This document shows positions 24,202 to 36,992 of a DNA stretch of 64,000 nt, one piece after another. The position numbers and the translations under genes are program-made. The stretch lies in NCBI GenBank assembly GCA_015179045.1, contig WHUZ01000007.1, positions 1,042,501 to 1,106,500 of the forward strand. The letters are read 5' to 3'. Origin of the DNA: Kalaharituber pfeilii (Eukaryota; Ascomycota; Pezizomycetes; Pezizales; Pezizaceae). Position 1 is the first letter of the stretch. Every line of letters begins with the position of its first letter. The notes under the pieces were generated by a model. That model saw only the letters and a program-made list of their open reading frames with translations, was not told the DNA's origin and searched no databases.

Positions 24202-25135
24202 GTGAAACGAGTGAGTAAAATGAGCAAGTCATTTACGTTGATGTTTTGTTAATAGTTGTGCTTTTCGATAATATTCTTGCGGCGAACGACTACATTTGTG
24301 ATTACCGCTTTTTGGTGAAAAAAAGGTTTTCTGCATTTTATTATAATTGGGGAGTGTTTTTTGTACGTTTTTAGTTTTTTTTCCTTGGTCTAGGGTGTTT
24401 TGTTGACATCTGCTTTTTGTTCTTTGTGTTTTTTCTTGCACTGCTCATCTACAATCTGTACAATATGTAATTTTGATGCCGGTTGACAGTCTCTTGTGTG
24501 TTATAATTGTGTTGATAACGGGCGTTTTCAAACAAATCTATCCCGGTGGGGTTGAAGGAATAACAAGTACGATGGTGTGAAAAGAGAGTCTATAAGATTG
24601 AAGTTGTGCGATTGATACCTTTGAAGCCGGACCATGGATGTACCAACTGAAGTTCGGAGGTAGGAAAGTCTTGGTGGCTGGTAGCTTTTACTTTACATGC
24701 GAGGGCATTGGTCAATTGATGAACAGGTCTCCCATCAACGATAAGAAGGATGATCATTATATCTCGGCTTTACAGGTTTCTAGATACCGGTAGCATCTTT
24801 TAGACCTGAAATGCTCTTATTGTCGACGGCATTGAGTGCTTGTGAAGCTCCCTAAGTATTTCATAACAAAAGCCCAAATTGAATACAGTGAGAAAATTGC
24901 TGTTCGAATTGTCGCTCTTGTTTGTTTGTTTGAAAGTTTTATATTTGCACAGGGTTTTTGCTCTGGCGTATTTGGTAAGAGTGGGATTGAAGTTTTGAGC
25001 TTAAGTTTTGAGCTTGAGTTTTTGTTTGGTCTATTTGCAAATTGTCTTTTTTATTGTTTGTATATGCGCTTGACTTTAGATACCAGTGATATTTTTATTT
25101 CGATGTTTTCTCGTTTGAGATTTTTTTTGTTTATG

Positions 25136-25190
<55 letters not shown>

Positions 25191-25210
25191 GGGGGGCTAC
25201 TTACAGTAGA
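24202..25210. other. Region downstream of BUR1 with TG repeat
   Basis: This is T-rich sequence without a recognisable gene. A (TG)n run of about 25 units spans 25140-25189. The open frame at 24836-25234 is low-complexity and ends in this repeat. Confidence 0.45.
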
Positions 25211-25745
25211 CCCTGTTTGGTTGACCACGTATAGCCGAGGTTTCAAGTGGAAACTACTGTATGGCAACCAAACGGTTCGCTAGGATTTTCACACGAAACT
25301 AAACTGTGAGTTTCCACCCAACAGAGGTGAGTATAGCCATGTACCATTTCGCTTGCTATAGCAAATCAACACTATTGCATCACATCATGACATTGACATT
25401 GCATGATGACATCGACATTGCATTGCGCCACTATTATGGCAGAACTCAACCCTCATGATACCCTGACTCTGGACCTATTATTGGCAATTGGAATAGAAAT
25501 AACAGAGTACATGCTGTTATTGTACAACAAAACTCCCATGCAGACATCAGCATTGCAAGAAAGTGTGTACTTACATGAGCAGCATCCTTTGGAAGGTCCA
25601 CTTTGCTCGTAGTTCTGACATTTTGGGTAGGCTGATTGAGTGCTATAGCAGAAGGCATAGACAGTGATAGTGATAGCAATAGTAGCTTGAGACCCGGAAT
25701 GCAATAGCTGCAATTGACAAGTTTGACATTGGTGGCCGCAGGATC

Positions 25746-25812
<67 letters not shown>

Positions 25813-25954
25813 ACTGCATATCTGTAGGTACGTACAGTAGTCAAATTGTAGCAAACAAACACTTCCCCAGTTCCAATTGCACCTCTTACGTCGTATCCCG
25901 TCTTGACCATTCAAGGTGTAAACTATCTGATACGACTACTGCAACCAAACAGGG
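25211..25954. mobile_element. 744-bp candidate inverted-repeat element (MITE-like)
   Basis: The ends are CCCTGTTTGGTTG at 25211 and its exact complement ending at 25954 (13 bp perfect, with further patchy similarity). A run of 62 T lies inside at 25749-25810. GGCCCTGTTTGG-like ends occur in hAT-type MITEs, but no 8-bp target duplication is seen, so the class is uncertain. No coding sequence is recognisable. Confidence 0.5.
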
Positions 25955-27279
25955 CCTTAAGCTTTTATAGGTTCGTTTCTGTGTCAGTGGCATGCAGGCG
26001 GGGTCCGCCGATGTCCCCGTACTCTATCTACATACGAGGAATATACTTTCCTATCTTGTATGCCCCTATCTCTATCTAGGTCTCGTGCCCAGATCTATCA
26101 TTTGCAATTATTTATTTTGCTTTTTCAATGCTTTTGTTTATCAGAGGTTACATATCATACCTAGAGAATTTTTGCTTATCTGGATTAGGAATGGATATGG
26201 AGTACGATGGAGGAGATTACATATCCTCTGCCGGGTGAAACCTTGCCTAACTCGATGGCAGTTTTGATTGAGCCAAAAACTGCAATCAGAAATTGATAGA
26301 AAAACCCATTAGAGTGTAAAGATGCAGACTAGGGGCTTGGTATGAGACTAAGATGCAGATACCTGAAGAGCTTTAGTAAATAATTGGCTGCGCAAAATTT
26401 CGTCGTGAACCCCTCTCTTGGCATCGAAACTAGGCGAGATTTCACCTGGATTCTCGTAAATATGCATTTGATATCGGCGTGTGTGTTTGATGCAGTACTG
26501 TACTCTGTTGACAGCGTAATCTTTGATTTGGAGTGGGGTGAGGAACAAGATCGAGTATGTACAGGATGCCCCCCTCCCTTCTATTCTCCCTGCTACCTCC
26601 TCAATCTTCCACCTTCCACCCTCGGTAGTCTTCAAGTCCTCGTTCACAAGTCCTCCTCACCCTGCGCCAAGATCTTGTCGCTCTTTCTTGTAGTCGTCTA
26701 GGGAAGAAACTTCCGGTATGTACGGGTTTGAGAGGCGACAAAGCTCGGCCATGTGCTCCTTGAGAATTGTATGTTGTTGAGAAGGCGAATAAGTGTTTCC
26801 GACATGATTTTCAATCGACCTCCGGGGGAGTATCAACGCCCCTTCTCTACTTTACTTACTTGCACTTTACTTCTACAATCCTGCGGTGCAAGCTGTACAG
26901 CGAGATACAAGACACTTAAGCGAGCGGTTCACCTTTTTTTTTTTCTTCTTTTTTCTATTTATTTATTTTCATTCGTTTTCCCCTTTTTGGTAATACCGGC
27001 AAATGTATCCAAACTGGACGAATGACGAACATGAACGCAACCTAGATACCAATGATCAACCTCAGTGTCATTCTTCATATGTGAACGATGCCGCGGTAAG
27101 AGTTTGTCAAGGCAGAGGCAATATCTCAATATTAGCCCCTCAGAAAATAAATAAAAATATGATAACTCCAATTTCCCAGAAAGGGGGCCACATTCACGGG
27201 TATGCAGTACAGTACGGCTGAGCAAACAGCGCAGACGCAAAAATTAGTCTAGGCACAAGTAGAGTACCGTAGAGTATTA
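25955..27279. other. Gene-free region
   Basis: No host gene is recognised. Open frames around 26348-26701 and 26753-27240 occur on both strands with no domain or splice support. A T-rich tract lies at 26933-26985. Confidence 0.4.
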
Positions 27280-27596
27280 TGGTGGAGTGCACCTAGAAGA
27301 CAACCACTACGTTGAAGACCTTCTACATTACAAAAACCACACCTGATTGAAACCTAAATAACATTAATATGTAGAATTTTGTCTGCTCTACAATTCTATT
27401 TAAAAAAAAAAAATAAATCAAGGAGTGAGTACTCGAGTAGAAGCAGATTGAAATGGACTACTTTGTACGGAAAGCCAAATAATGCAACGTGCCAAGCACG
27501 CTAAATAAGTACTAGTACAGGAGAAATTTGCTCTTTTAGAAATGATCTACCTATTCCTTTGTCACAACCATGTTGATATGCGAGCATAATATACTA

Positions 27597-28343
27597 GCGG
27601 TGGTCATCAATTATCTAAAGTAAAGTAAATGGAACATTTGTACATTTTTCGCGTCTTGGCAACGATGCCCATTGGCTATGTTCCGCCCTGAAATGTACAG
27701 TAAGGTCACTATCACACTACATTTCTGAAAAATCTACAGCACAAAATAGTCCTGTTACTTTTCGAAAAACATTTACTTTACTTTAGATTTGCTACGAACC
27801 CCCCCCACTCAACGCAACCCCACACCACACCGCACCGCACCGCACCAAAAGGAGGCTCTTTGCATCCGAAAAATAGCAAGAAATGCTGGATCTGGATATT
27901 AATTAATCAATTTTGATAGAATATTTAAGTCTTGCCTTCTAGCAGAGTTTTTGCCATGGTTGAGATATCGATTAGCTGCAATATGATCACTTCTATCTAT
28001 TAGCTCCTCAAGCTCCCCTAAGTCCTCCTCTTCTTCCTCTGAACTATATTCTGAGTCAAACTCCGAATCTAAATCATACTCCATTGCTGTCATCAAAACA
28101 TTGATTTCAGCATCTATTTTCTTCTGTATTGACGCTTTTTGGCTTATACGAGGCATTGCAAATCTGTAGTTGTGTTGATATGCGGGGTAGGGGTGAATGA
28201 GACTACAATTACAGAGTACAAGCTTTAGCTTTTTTCATTTTGGACCGGTCATCAATTGCCGGCCACAAATGGCTAGACGTACAGGGATATGAAATGTACA
28301 AATGTTCCATTTACTTTACTTTAGAAAATTGATGACCACCGCT
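27597..28343 (-). mobile_element. 747-bp element with inverted repeats and 3-bp ACT duplication
   Basis: The ends are AGCGGTGGTCATCAATT at 27597 and its near-exact complement ending at 28343. Similarity extends through AGTAAAGTAAATGGAACATT, about 45 bp in all. ACT lies on both sides (27594-27596 and 28344-28346). A 3-bp duplication and this layout suit PIF/Harbinger elements. It carries a short coding remnant on the minus strand. Confidence 0.72.
27899..28156 (-). pseudogene. 85-codon N-terminal remnant, possibly of a PIF/Harbinger transposase
   Basis: The frame starts MPRISQKASIQKKIDAEIN, has an acidic middle (SSEEEEEDLGELEELI) and ends NRYLNHGKNSARRQDLNILS plus a few residues. The acidic stretch followed by an NRYL segment resembles the N-terminus of fungal PIF-type transposases, but the catalytic part is absent. 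The assignment rests on general resemblance and on the surrounding 3-bp-duplication element. Confidence 0.4.
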
Positions 28344-28460
28344 ACTAGTAGGTACAAAATGATTGATTGTGATATCAGAAACAGACTCAAGACTACATGG
28401 AGTCTGGTTGCAGGTGGGTAAGACATGCATGAATGCAGTGCGCTACGCCAAGAGACGCCA

Positions 28461-31158
28461 AGAGACGGATTGTGCCACAGAGAATTCAGCATGTATGATT
28501 GAAAATCTCGAAGATAATAATGCAGAGGTCAAATGCAATTTGAAAAAATATCAAAGTTATGCAATTACTGAGGTACATACATACCTTTGTCCCAGTCTCA
28601 AACTAGACTTGCTGACCTCTGTCCTCATCTTATATACCAAGACCTTTACAACAGCCCAGTAGCTGTGCCACCTATCACTGTATACAGAAACTCGTCACCG
28701 TGACAGGTGTCTTGTTTGCAGATTTTTAACTATCCATCATCTTTTCTGCCCCCTCAGGTTCTGCTTCAAATTCTCAAACTCGCTATATTGGTGCTGCATA
28801 TAATATACCACTCTGTACATAATAGAATAACTTCCGCTTTGATTGTTTCCATTGGACTCATAGTCAGACCTCATGTAGTTACATAATTCATGACAATAAT
28901 GCAGTGAGTTCGCAAACCGTTCTATTGCTAAATCATGGACTTGAACTGGCTGCGTGACCTTTGAGGTTGCAACCTGATAGGTATGATCGGCATGGACAGG
29001 TCTAAAAACGGTTAACTTCCGGCACGAAATTCGTGCATGTCTCGACCAGCATTAAGAATTGGAGTGGTGTTGTCCATAACATGCTTTTCTAAATGAAATA
29101 CTAGCCACCCCACCTCCCCGTCCTACTATGATACCTTGCGCCAACCCCCGGATCGTATCGTCCGGTATTCTGTGGTATCGCACCTACTGATAGAGTATTC
29201 TACTACGCCGACCGAAGGGATAGAAGTAATTTATCTATCGGTACCACGTGTGTCATACCATCGTGTCGTGTCTTCGTTATCAAACATCACTAAAACTTCT
29301 AGATCTCCTTACTCTCGTAACCAGACGGTGAGACATATTTTGCTCCCCACGCTACAAAATACTTCTGCAATACACCCTTAGCGTCCTAGCCTCACAAAGG
29401 TCGAGATGCATCAGAGGCCCCGAGACTAGCATTCGTCAACGCCCGTAAACTCAGCTGAAGATTCGCCGTCCACAGCCATTGGGCATCTTGTTTCCATGAT
29501 ACCGGTAAGTCATTAGGCATCAGTCGCCCTTCTCTTCCCAATCCGACGATCGTGCATATATCATACATGGCTTCAGCCTATTCATGATTCAAGAATGTCA
29601 ATATAGTAACAGCATCAAAAGCGTTGGTCAATGTGTCAAAAGTGAACAATAACGTATGTGCTCCTCGAGCTCGCCTTCATATGTGTATTCCAAAACTCCC
29701 ACTTCAGGCTCTGACATGATGCTACACCAACTGTTTTCTGCGCATATATAGAGCACATATTTAGAGGGATCCGTCGGTGCAGGCTACAATCCGTGAAGCA
29801 AAGCAGTTATGCCACATAGCGCATGGCCTTCGACTTCTGCACCATCACGCCCCTCACGATACTTCCAGAAGCCCATATCATAAAACCAAACCCTGACCAA
29901 TGCTCATGTAAGCACATGCTAAGTATGCCTGTTAGCTGTAGGGGCAATTGCAGCTGCAGCTGACCTACGCTATCCCACAAACCCCACAATCGTTCTGTAA
30001 GTTTTCCTCAACTAGTCGATGTCATGTGAAGTGTAAATGTAATTATCACGTACAGGACCTTTCTGTGACGGGCTCGGGAGCGGCCCATCACACTTCAACA
30101 AAGACCGAAATGAATGTCGATATAATAACCCCCCGGAGTTCCAATTGGACAGGTTGAATTGAAATCGTAACTATGTAACTTAAGGGGAAGTCCGCAATTG
30201 CAAAACGAGGTACGAAAAAAAGCAAAGCAGTTCATCTTCTGTCGTCGCAAATACAAAACCAGGATATCCTGCTCTGCTGTATCGCTTACTTGGATGAGGC
30301 TCCATCGTACTGCATCTAGAGTTTGTGCCCCTTCGGCCCATTCCATTGCCGGTAACTGGCTATCATATCAGGGAAGGAGCAGGACGACCAGGATACGGGT
30401 ATTTTTTCTATCACTACCTATGCCACACCCCTCTCCAAGCTGCCAAAAAGAAAGTGGAAAATCATGCTGTTACGTATCTTTCCGCCGACAGGGATCCCGC
30501 TTTATTCGCCGTTAGCAATTTCATGAATTCCCATGTTGCAGTTGTCAAAACCCCACAGGCCTAGGGACAGACTTCCTTACGCGAATGACTTGATGGGACA
30601 AGGTGGGATGCTGGCAGCGAGCGAAGTAGTGCTTTGTATATCCACAGTCCTGCGGACTTGCGTCGCAATTATGGTTGGTCGCGGCTTCCAAGAGCCCTGC
30701 CCAATGGATAAGGCCGGTCTCAGCCCTTGCCTGTTCATGTAGGTTATAGCAAAGCAGGATCTTTATATGCCTAGGCTGCGATTTTCGCAATTCCTTTAAA
30801 CGGGTTGAGTTCGAATACGGCGGCTATCCCAACGAAGACAACTAGTAGAACCTTTCCTTCTCCTTTCTGCTTACCATCTGCCTTTTTTTCCCTCGGTTTT
30901 TCCCCTGGGACAACTAACGATCGCCTCGGCACCCCTGGTGGAGGTGCACATTACATTTGTTGTGCGACAGTTTGATCCGAGATATATAACATTGGGCTGA
31001 TCCGATAAATCTCTCCGTGACGACCCTCAACTTCATTGCCTTTCTTCTTCAGGAACGTCCAACATTCACTTTATACAGATTATTGACTTCAAAACAATTC
31101 AACAGAAACCTGAGGAAAGGAAAAGATAAAAGCGGCATAAGCCTGCCCACTTGCGACC
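28461..31158. other. Gene-free region upstream of the purine permease
   Basis: About 2.7 kb with no recognisable gene on either strand. Frames up to 105 codons (such as 30198-30515) have no motif or splice support. The last few hundred bases include pyrimidine-rich sequence (30840-30910) that probably belongs to the permease promoter or leader. Confidence 0.4.
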
Positions 31159-33898
31159 ATGACGTGGGCTGAACGAGTCGACCGCAGGGTGGCCCAGAGT
31201 GCCTTTGGGCGGTATTTCAGGCTGGAATTCTCAGGTGCTGCACGAGAGCGAAAGAACTCGCGGTTTTTCACCGAAATCCGCGCAGGATTGGCGACGTGAG
31301 TGGTTGAACTATTCCTCCATGTTTTCGTGTCCTCTGGAAGCTGAAGCCTGGGGTGTTGGGTTTAATGGCTGCAATTGGTGTTGATTGTTTCATGCACTGA
31401 CGGGTCTGTGTTTTGATAGGTTTTTTGCTATGGCGTAAGTTGTCCCCTCCTCTGATCCCCAGCCACGCCAAAGCATAAACAAATGTCCTGAGGAGAGTTT
31501 AAAGCCGGCATTATCCCCAACACACGTTTTCAAAGATATTCATTTCAAAACCGCAACTTCGAGAATTGAATGCTAACAACTTGCTTGAATCATTTGGAAA
31601 ATAGCTATATTATTGCTGTGAGTACCTTCCTGTCATTGGAACAGGCGAACGAAGTAAACTGATAGTTCGATGTAGGTGAATGCAAATATTACCTCGGAGT
31701 CAGGGTTCGTGATAACTTTGTTCGCAAGATGAATGCATGCTCTGATCATTGACGCTCAATCCAATAGTGGCACGTGTGTTTGCCCTCGTACACCAGAGGA
31801 CTTTGCATGCGAAAAGGATATCGAATATGCAAAATGTGTTGAAGGTTCGATTTACACTGTAACGAATTTGGTTTTGCTTCGATACTGATGAACATTGCAG
31901 TTGTTCGACGTGACCTTATCACGGCGTGAGTTACCAAGTTTGGAGTGCATTGCATGTTATTGCACACTGGAAGCACTGAGGCTGACCTTCGTCAATATGT
32001 GCAGTACTGCCGCCATTTCCGCATTGGCCAGCTGTGCGATGGGAATTGGTGCGAATATCCCTATTGCTCTTGCACCTGGTATGGGCCTGAATGCCTACTT
32101 TGCCTACCAAGTCGTCGGGTTCCACGGAACTGGCCCTGTGTCCTATCAGCTTGCTGTCACCGCCGTCTTTGTTGAGGGCTTCATCTTCGTGTTCCTATCC
32201 CTCATTGGCTTGCGTCAGTGGCTTGCGAGAGCCATCCCCGCGTCGATTAAGCTTGCAACGGGTGCTGGCATAGGACTGTATCTTGCTTTGATCGGTCTGA
32301 CCTACAGCGCTGGGATCGGTGCCATTACCGGGGCGTCGTCAACTCCACTCGAGCTCGCTGGGTGCCATCCGGAGGACCGAGACCATTTTGGTGTCTGCAA
32401 AGGCCCCAAGATGCGGAACCCCACGCTGTGGATCGGTATCTTCTGCGGTGGTATCTTCACTGCCTTCCTCATGATGTATCGTGTCAAGGGTGCTATCATC
32501 ACTGGTGTGAGTGGGCCTTGCGGTCGCAATTGCCGGAATACTAGCTGACGCCCTGCAGATCGCGCTGGTATCCATCATCTCGTGGCCCAGACAGAGCAGC
32601 GTCACTTACTTCCCGTACACCGAGCTTGGCAACTACAATTTCGACTTCTTCAAGAAAGTCGTCTCGTTCCACCCCATCGAAAAAGTTCTTGCAGTGCAGA
32701 ACTGGCACCTCAGTGATGCTGGTCACCAGTTTGCGGTGGCATTGATCACATTCCTCTACGTCGACGTTCTCGACTGTACGGGGACCTTGTACTCTATGGC
32801 CCGCTTCGGAGGCTTCATCAATGAGCGAACACAGGGTATGCTCGTGCTATTATCTGGCCACAGTCTTGCAGGGAGATAGGAAAAAGTGATGAAGAGGCTG
32901 TGGGTACTTTGAGGATTTCAAGCTAATACAACGCTGTCACTAGATTTCGAGGGATCTGCTGTTGCGTACACGGTAGATGCCCTTGCTATCTCCATTGGCT
33001 CAGTTTTCGGCTCCCCACCAGTTACCGCTTATATCGAGTCTGGCGCTGGTATCTCCGAAGGTATACCTGCTACGTCCATCCACACACTCCGATAGCCATT
33101 GCTTGTCAGGCCATAGCTAACTCCCGTGTTTTCGACGTCATAAAGGAGGGGTAACTGGTATTACGGCTATAGTCACCGGTTTATGCTTCTTTATCTCGAT
33201 CTTCTTCGCACCAATCTTTGCTTCCAGTGAGTTTCGTATGACATTGTATCATGGACCCCCTGCTAATGATTCGTCAGTTCCTCCATGGGCCACTGGATGT
33301 ACGCTTGTTCTGGTTGGTTCGATGATGATGAAAGCCACTGCTGATATCAATTGGGCATACCCTGGGGTAAATCTTCCCTGATTTGCTCCATTTTGCCTAT
33401 GAGGCCTTTATGAGCTGGCAGTTAGCTAACTTTAATGGTGTGCAGGACGGTATCCCTGCTTTCGTCACTATCATTGTGATGCCATTCACGTATGTAGACT
33501 CACGTATCCACTGGGGCTGAACACTGCCACAGAGCATGAGGAGAAACATCGCCGCTAACCTTTGGATAACAAGGTATTCAATTGCATACGGATTAATTGC
33601 CGGGGTTATCACCTACATTGTACTCAATCTTGCTGCGTGGCTTCTTGAGAAGGCGTCCGGGGGCCGTATTGCACCATATGCCAAAGAGATCAAGGACCCC
33701 TGGACTTGGAGGATTCCCGGTGGCTTCTTCCCTCGCTGGCTGGTCCGGCTGTGCTCTGGGAAGGTTAAATTCTGGGAGTCAGACTCAATCTATGGACATG
33801 ACGATGAGTTTGAGGTTGCTGCGGTAACAGAAAAGAGGGGTGGCAGATCTACTTCTCCAATGAAGGGTGACGGTGAAAACTCTTTGAGACATGAATAA
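31159..33898 (+). CDS. AZGA: AzgA-type purine (adenine/guanine/hypoxanthine) permease
   Basis: Thirteen exons: 31159-31295, 31420-31434, 31605-31617, 31676-31704, 31768-31844, 31901-31925, 32005-32506, 32559-32835, 32944-33060, 33146-33226, 33278-33366, 33446-33489 and 33574-33898. They total 1731 nt and encode 576 residues, close to Aspergillus AzgA. The product is a multi-spanning plasma-membrane proton symporter for purine bases. Diagnostic segments are ALAPGMGLNAYFAYQVVGF, DVLDCTGTLYSMARFGG and SPPVTAYIESGAGISEGGVT. The cytoplasmic tail is about 90 residues. Seven small exons, two of only 15 and 13 nt, encode the first part, and all phases join. Two introns use AAG acceptors. It is the third nucleobase gene in the window, after URC1 and the transferase, but lies 23 kb from them. 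Confidence 0.93.
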
Positions 33899-36800
33899 GG
33901 ATCATAGTGGGTTACAGGAAGGACAACGGTTTGTGGATTTACGCAGCCAGTCAACCAACCCTTCGTGCTTGCTTTGGTAGATTTTCCTTTCGTTCTACTC
34001 TTGGATTTTGATTGAGTTTCATCTACCGCATGTCATGTATATCTGGTAAACTGAGAGCTGCTGGAATCTTGTTTATTTGTTACTATGGAATAATTCTAAC
34101 ATTGGTACGCAATTGTTTTTCCGGTTTGCTAAAATATTGTATGTTTGGGAAGATATTTAATACTATAATACATAGATATTTATGTGCGCATACCAGCCCA
34201 CTTAGTATCACTCAACTAAGTGCACAATTCACTCTTAAGCAATCTCTGAAGTTCGAACGAACCCCCTGCGCCGAAAGCAGTGCAATTGGAAGCCAATTGG
34301 AACAAAAGGGTTGCTTCGGACAAGGAACAAAACCGGTCATAGCAGGGTGCAGGGAAGGCGATAGTGACATTTTCGTGTTTCAGGTTCACTACCCCACGTC
34401 AAATCGTCAATGCAATTATGAGCCTCCAGCGCCCATTATTCAGCTACAGAGACTCTGGGGGTGGTACAAATGGAAGACGGCAACGACAATAATCTCTCCG
34501 TATGCTTCTCCACTCTAACGGCAGCTTTAGCTCCCACCGCTTTTTGCATTCCATGAATGTATTCTGCAATTTCTAAAACTCAGAGTGCGATGATTTACAA
34601 TTTTTTGCGGTCGATTAACCACAAATTTCTGATGCCAATGAATCTCTGTTGTCTTAGACTCCCGAAACGCGGGGCACACGTGAACGTGATGAAACGAGAG
34701 TGAAAAACACTAATTGTGTCTTTCAATAGTGTGATCAACAGTGGAGACAAGTCGTTCTGGGTAGTAATTTACTTTACTTGACAGATGAGTGCCTGAAGAG
34801 GAAGAACCCGAGCTGATCCTGATCAGCATCCGTCCCATGGGAGAAGGTCTTGCTGATTGGTTGAGGAAACAATTGAACCAATCGTCAGTCAAAGCTGAGC
34901 ACACTTCTGGGGCATATGCTGCGCATTTGTTTCGTGGATCATCACGGATTGCTATTATGATCGATTATAAACACATGAGCAACCAAAAGCCAATTACACG
35001 AAGTTGGAGGCACAGAGGGTTGTTGCGCAAGAGTGACATCCAGTTGCAATTGCCGCTTGCAAGGGCCCGACAGGCGACAAGGTACCGTTCTTATGAAGCA
35101 GGGAGCCGGGTTCATGTAGACTTGCCCTACCATACCAGTATCCTCGGTACAATAGTTCTCACCAGAGGCAAGAGTGGCAGTTCAGGTCAGGATAAGGGCT
35201 TTTTCAGGCGTACAGGGAAAGTGGAAGCTGCAGAGCCAACGCATCATAGATCACGTCTCATAGATCACGTCTCATTTCCGCTCGTCGCTCTAGCTACATG
35301 TAGCTCGCTATGGTACCTACCCTATGGTCTTGACTGAAGCGCACTGGGCGATTTTTCCAGTGACCAGAGCACTGGCGGGCGCTCTGGAGGGACCTCTTGC
35401 ACTGCAGATGTCCCGCCGATTCGAGATGTTCCGTGCCTGGCTATGCCCGCCAGATGGGGCACAGCGAGTGTCTGCACAGGTTCAGTCCGCCGCGACTGCG
35501 GCGGGGGTGCGCTGAACGCGGCCCTGTGCATGCATGTGGTATCATACCTATGTATCACAGCCCGGCACTCCAGCTCTGTCATAATGCTGCTGGGGCTGCT
35601 GCAGACAGGGGACCAAGCAGCGCGGGGAGCGGGCGCCGGGGGCGCTTCCTTGGTTTTCAGCGTGGGCACGTCCCACCATTCCCGCACGAGCAGCCCAACC
35701 CTTCGCGGGCTGCTGCTGCCGGCCTGGCGGGCGACGCGACCCGGCGCTTTAAGTGCTTGCAGCTGGCCTCGTGCTGCCCAGGCCAAGTTAGGACGTGCCG
35801 GTAGGGCTCGCACCGATGAGGAAAGCGGCTGCCGGGTTTCGTCACCCTCACTGCTCCTTCTCCTCCAGCCCACGCCCCTCCTCCCCCTCCCCCTCCCCCT
35901 CCCCCTCTCCAAACCTCTTGCACCGAGGCGGTTCCATACTCCACACTTCACCCATCACCGCCCTCATCCTCATGCAACCTCGCATTGCCAGTAGCAGCAC
36001 AGGGCAACGCAGACAGAGACTGGCCTTCCCACTCTTCGGTATCCCCCCCCCCCCCCCCCCCCACCCACCCCCACCAGAAAAGGCACGTGTGGTGCATTCC
36101 CAACCGCTTCATCCAAGCAATCGTATGTTCCCCTCTCTCGTTTCTCTGATTCAGCTGTAGCCTTCATATCCCGGCCCAATTACCTGCTCGCAATTAGCTG
36201 TCGTGTCGTCACGTCTCCTGTTCTTCTTCCAAAGACACCCCAGTAGAAGACAAGAGCCGGATATATAGGTTTAGCAACAAGGAGGCTCACAAGCTCCTAA
36301 CGAACCAGATAGCTACCCCTCCACCTCCCCAGATATTATACCCCCCTCCCCATTCCCCTCCGCCCCTCCTCAGACCCCTCCCCCTTCCTGTATTGCTAGA
36401 ATGCCGCCCCACAATCTTTTCCATCTTCAATTGCGTGTCATGCCCACCCACCTTGTTCATTTATCCCTCACTGTCCAATGCTGCTCCCCCTCCACCCTCT
36501 TGCAGACAACCTTTTTAAACACCCCAACAGCCTCAAAGCATACTTCTAGTCCACTTACACTCTGTAGATAACTACCTTTAGGCCTGTCGGGAATCTGCAT
36601 TCTTTTTCATTGCAAAAGTTCAACCAGAATATTGTTTATCTCTGCATCTCAATTCCACACAAGGCCTTCAGAGTTAGCTTGTTGGATGGTACGCGTTTCT
36701 TATTTTACTCCCATACCCATGTCTGCTGCCATTCCTGAGAAAACCGAGTTCAGCTCTTGATGTAATTCCGCAATCATGCAAGCATCCTCCGAAATTGGGG

Positions 36801-36992
36801 CATCGCCTTGGCTCTTAGCTCACTACCCCACTAATTGCTATATATCACCAAATGATCCACCCTGACTGACTTTGGAGATAGCCAATATAGGCTTCAGAGT
36901 CAGAGAATACAATCACAGTCAACGGGAAATATATTCCATAAAGGCACGTGACCACAAAACGCGTCTTTGGGTATATCTCCTGAGTTCAGCTC
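33899..36992. other. Permease-forkhead intergenic region
   Basis: About 3.1 kb without a recognisable gene. It includes a GC-rich part (35340-35870), then C-rich tracts with a run of 20 C at 36043-36062 and pyrimidine-rich sequence to 36540, probably the forkhead promoter and leader. The frame at 34789-35337 lacks an ATG at its start and any motif. The frames on both strands of 35322-35994 are compositional. Confidence 0.4.

Larger units (their letters stand above)
27280..28460. mobile_element. Second, degraded copy of the TGGTGGAGTGCA element
   Basis: After a TA at 27278-27279 it starts TGGTGGAGTGCACCTAG, like the intact element at 9580. Similar segments follow in the same order (CTGCTCTACAAT, then GAAATGATCTACCTAT near 27540), and after the nested element ATCAGAAACAGACTCAAG near 28373. 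The right terminus was not found, so the 3' boundary is approximate. The 747-bp element at 27597-28343 is inserted in it. Confidence 0.6.

Noticed and set aside
25446..25914. 150-codon Lys-rich frames on the minus strand
   Set aside because: The poly-Lys is the complement of the 62-bp T run; both frames cross it in different phases.
34789..35337. 182-codon frame on the plus strand
   Set aside because: It begins at a GTG, the nearby ATG is in another frame and ends at once, and no family is recognisable.
35322..35994. Long overlapping frames on both strands
   Set aside because: They lie in GC-rich and C-rich sequence, share the same bases in several phases, and carry no domain or splice structure.
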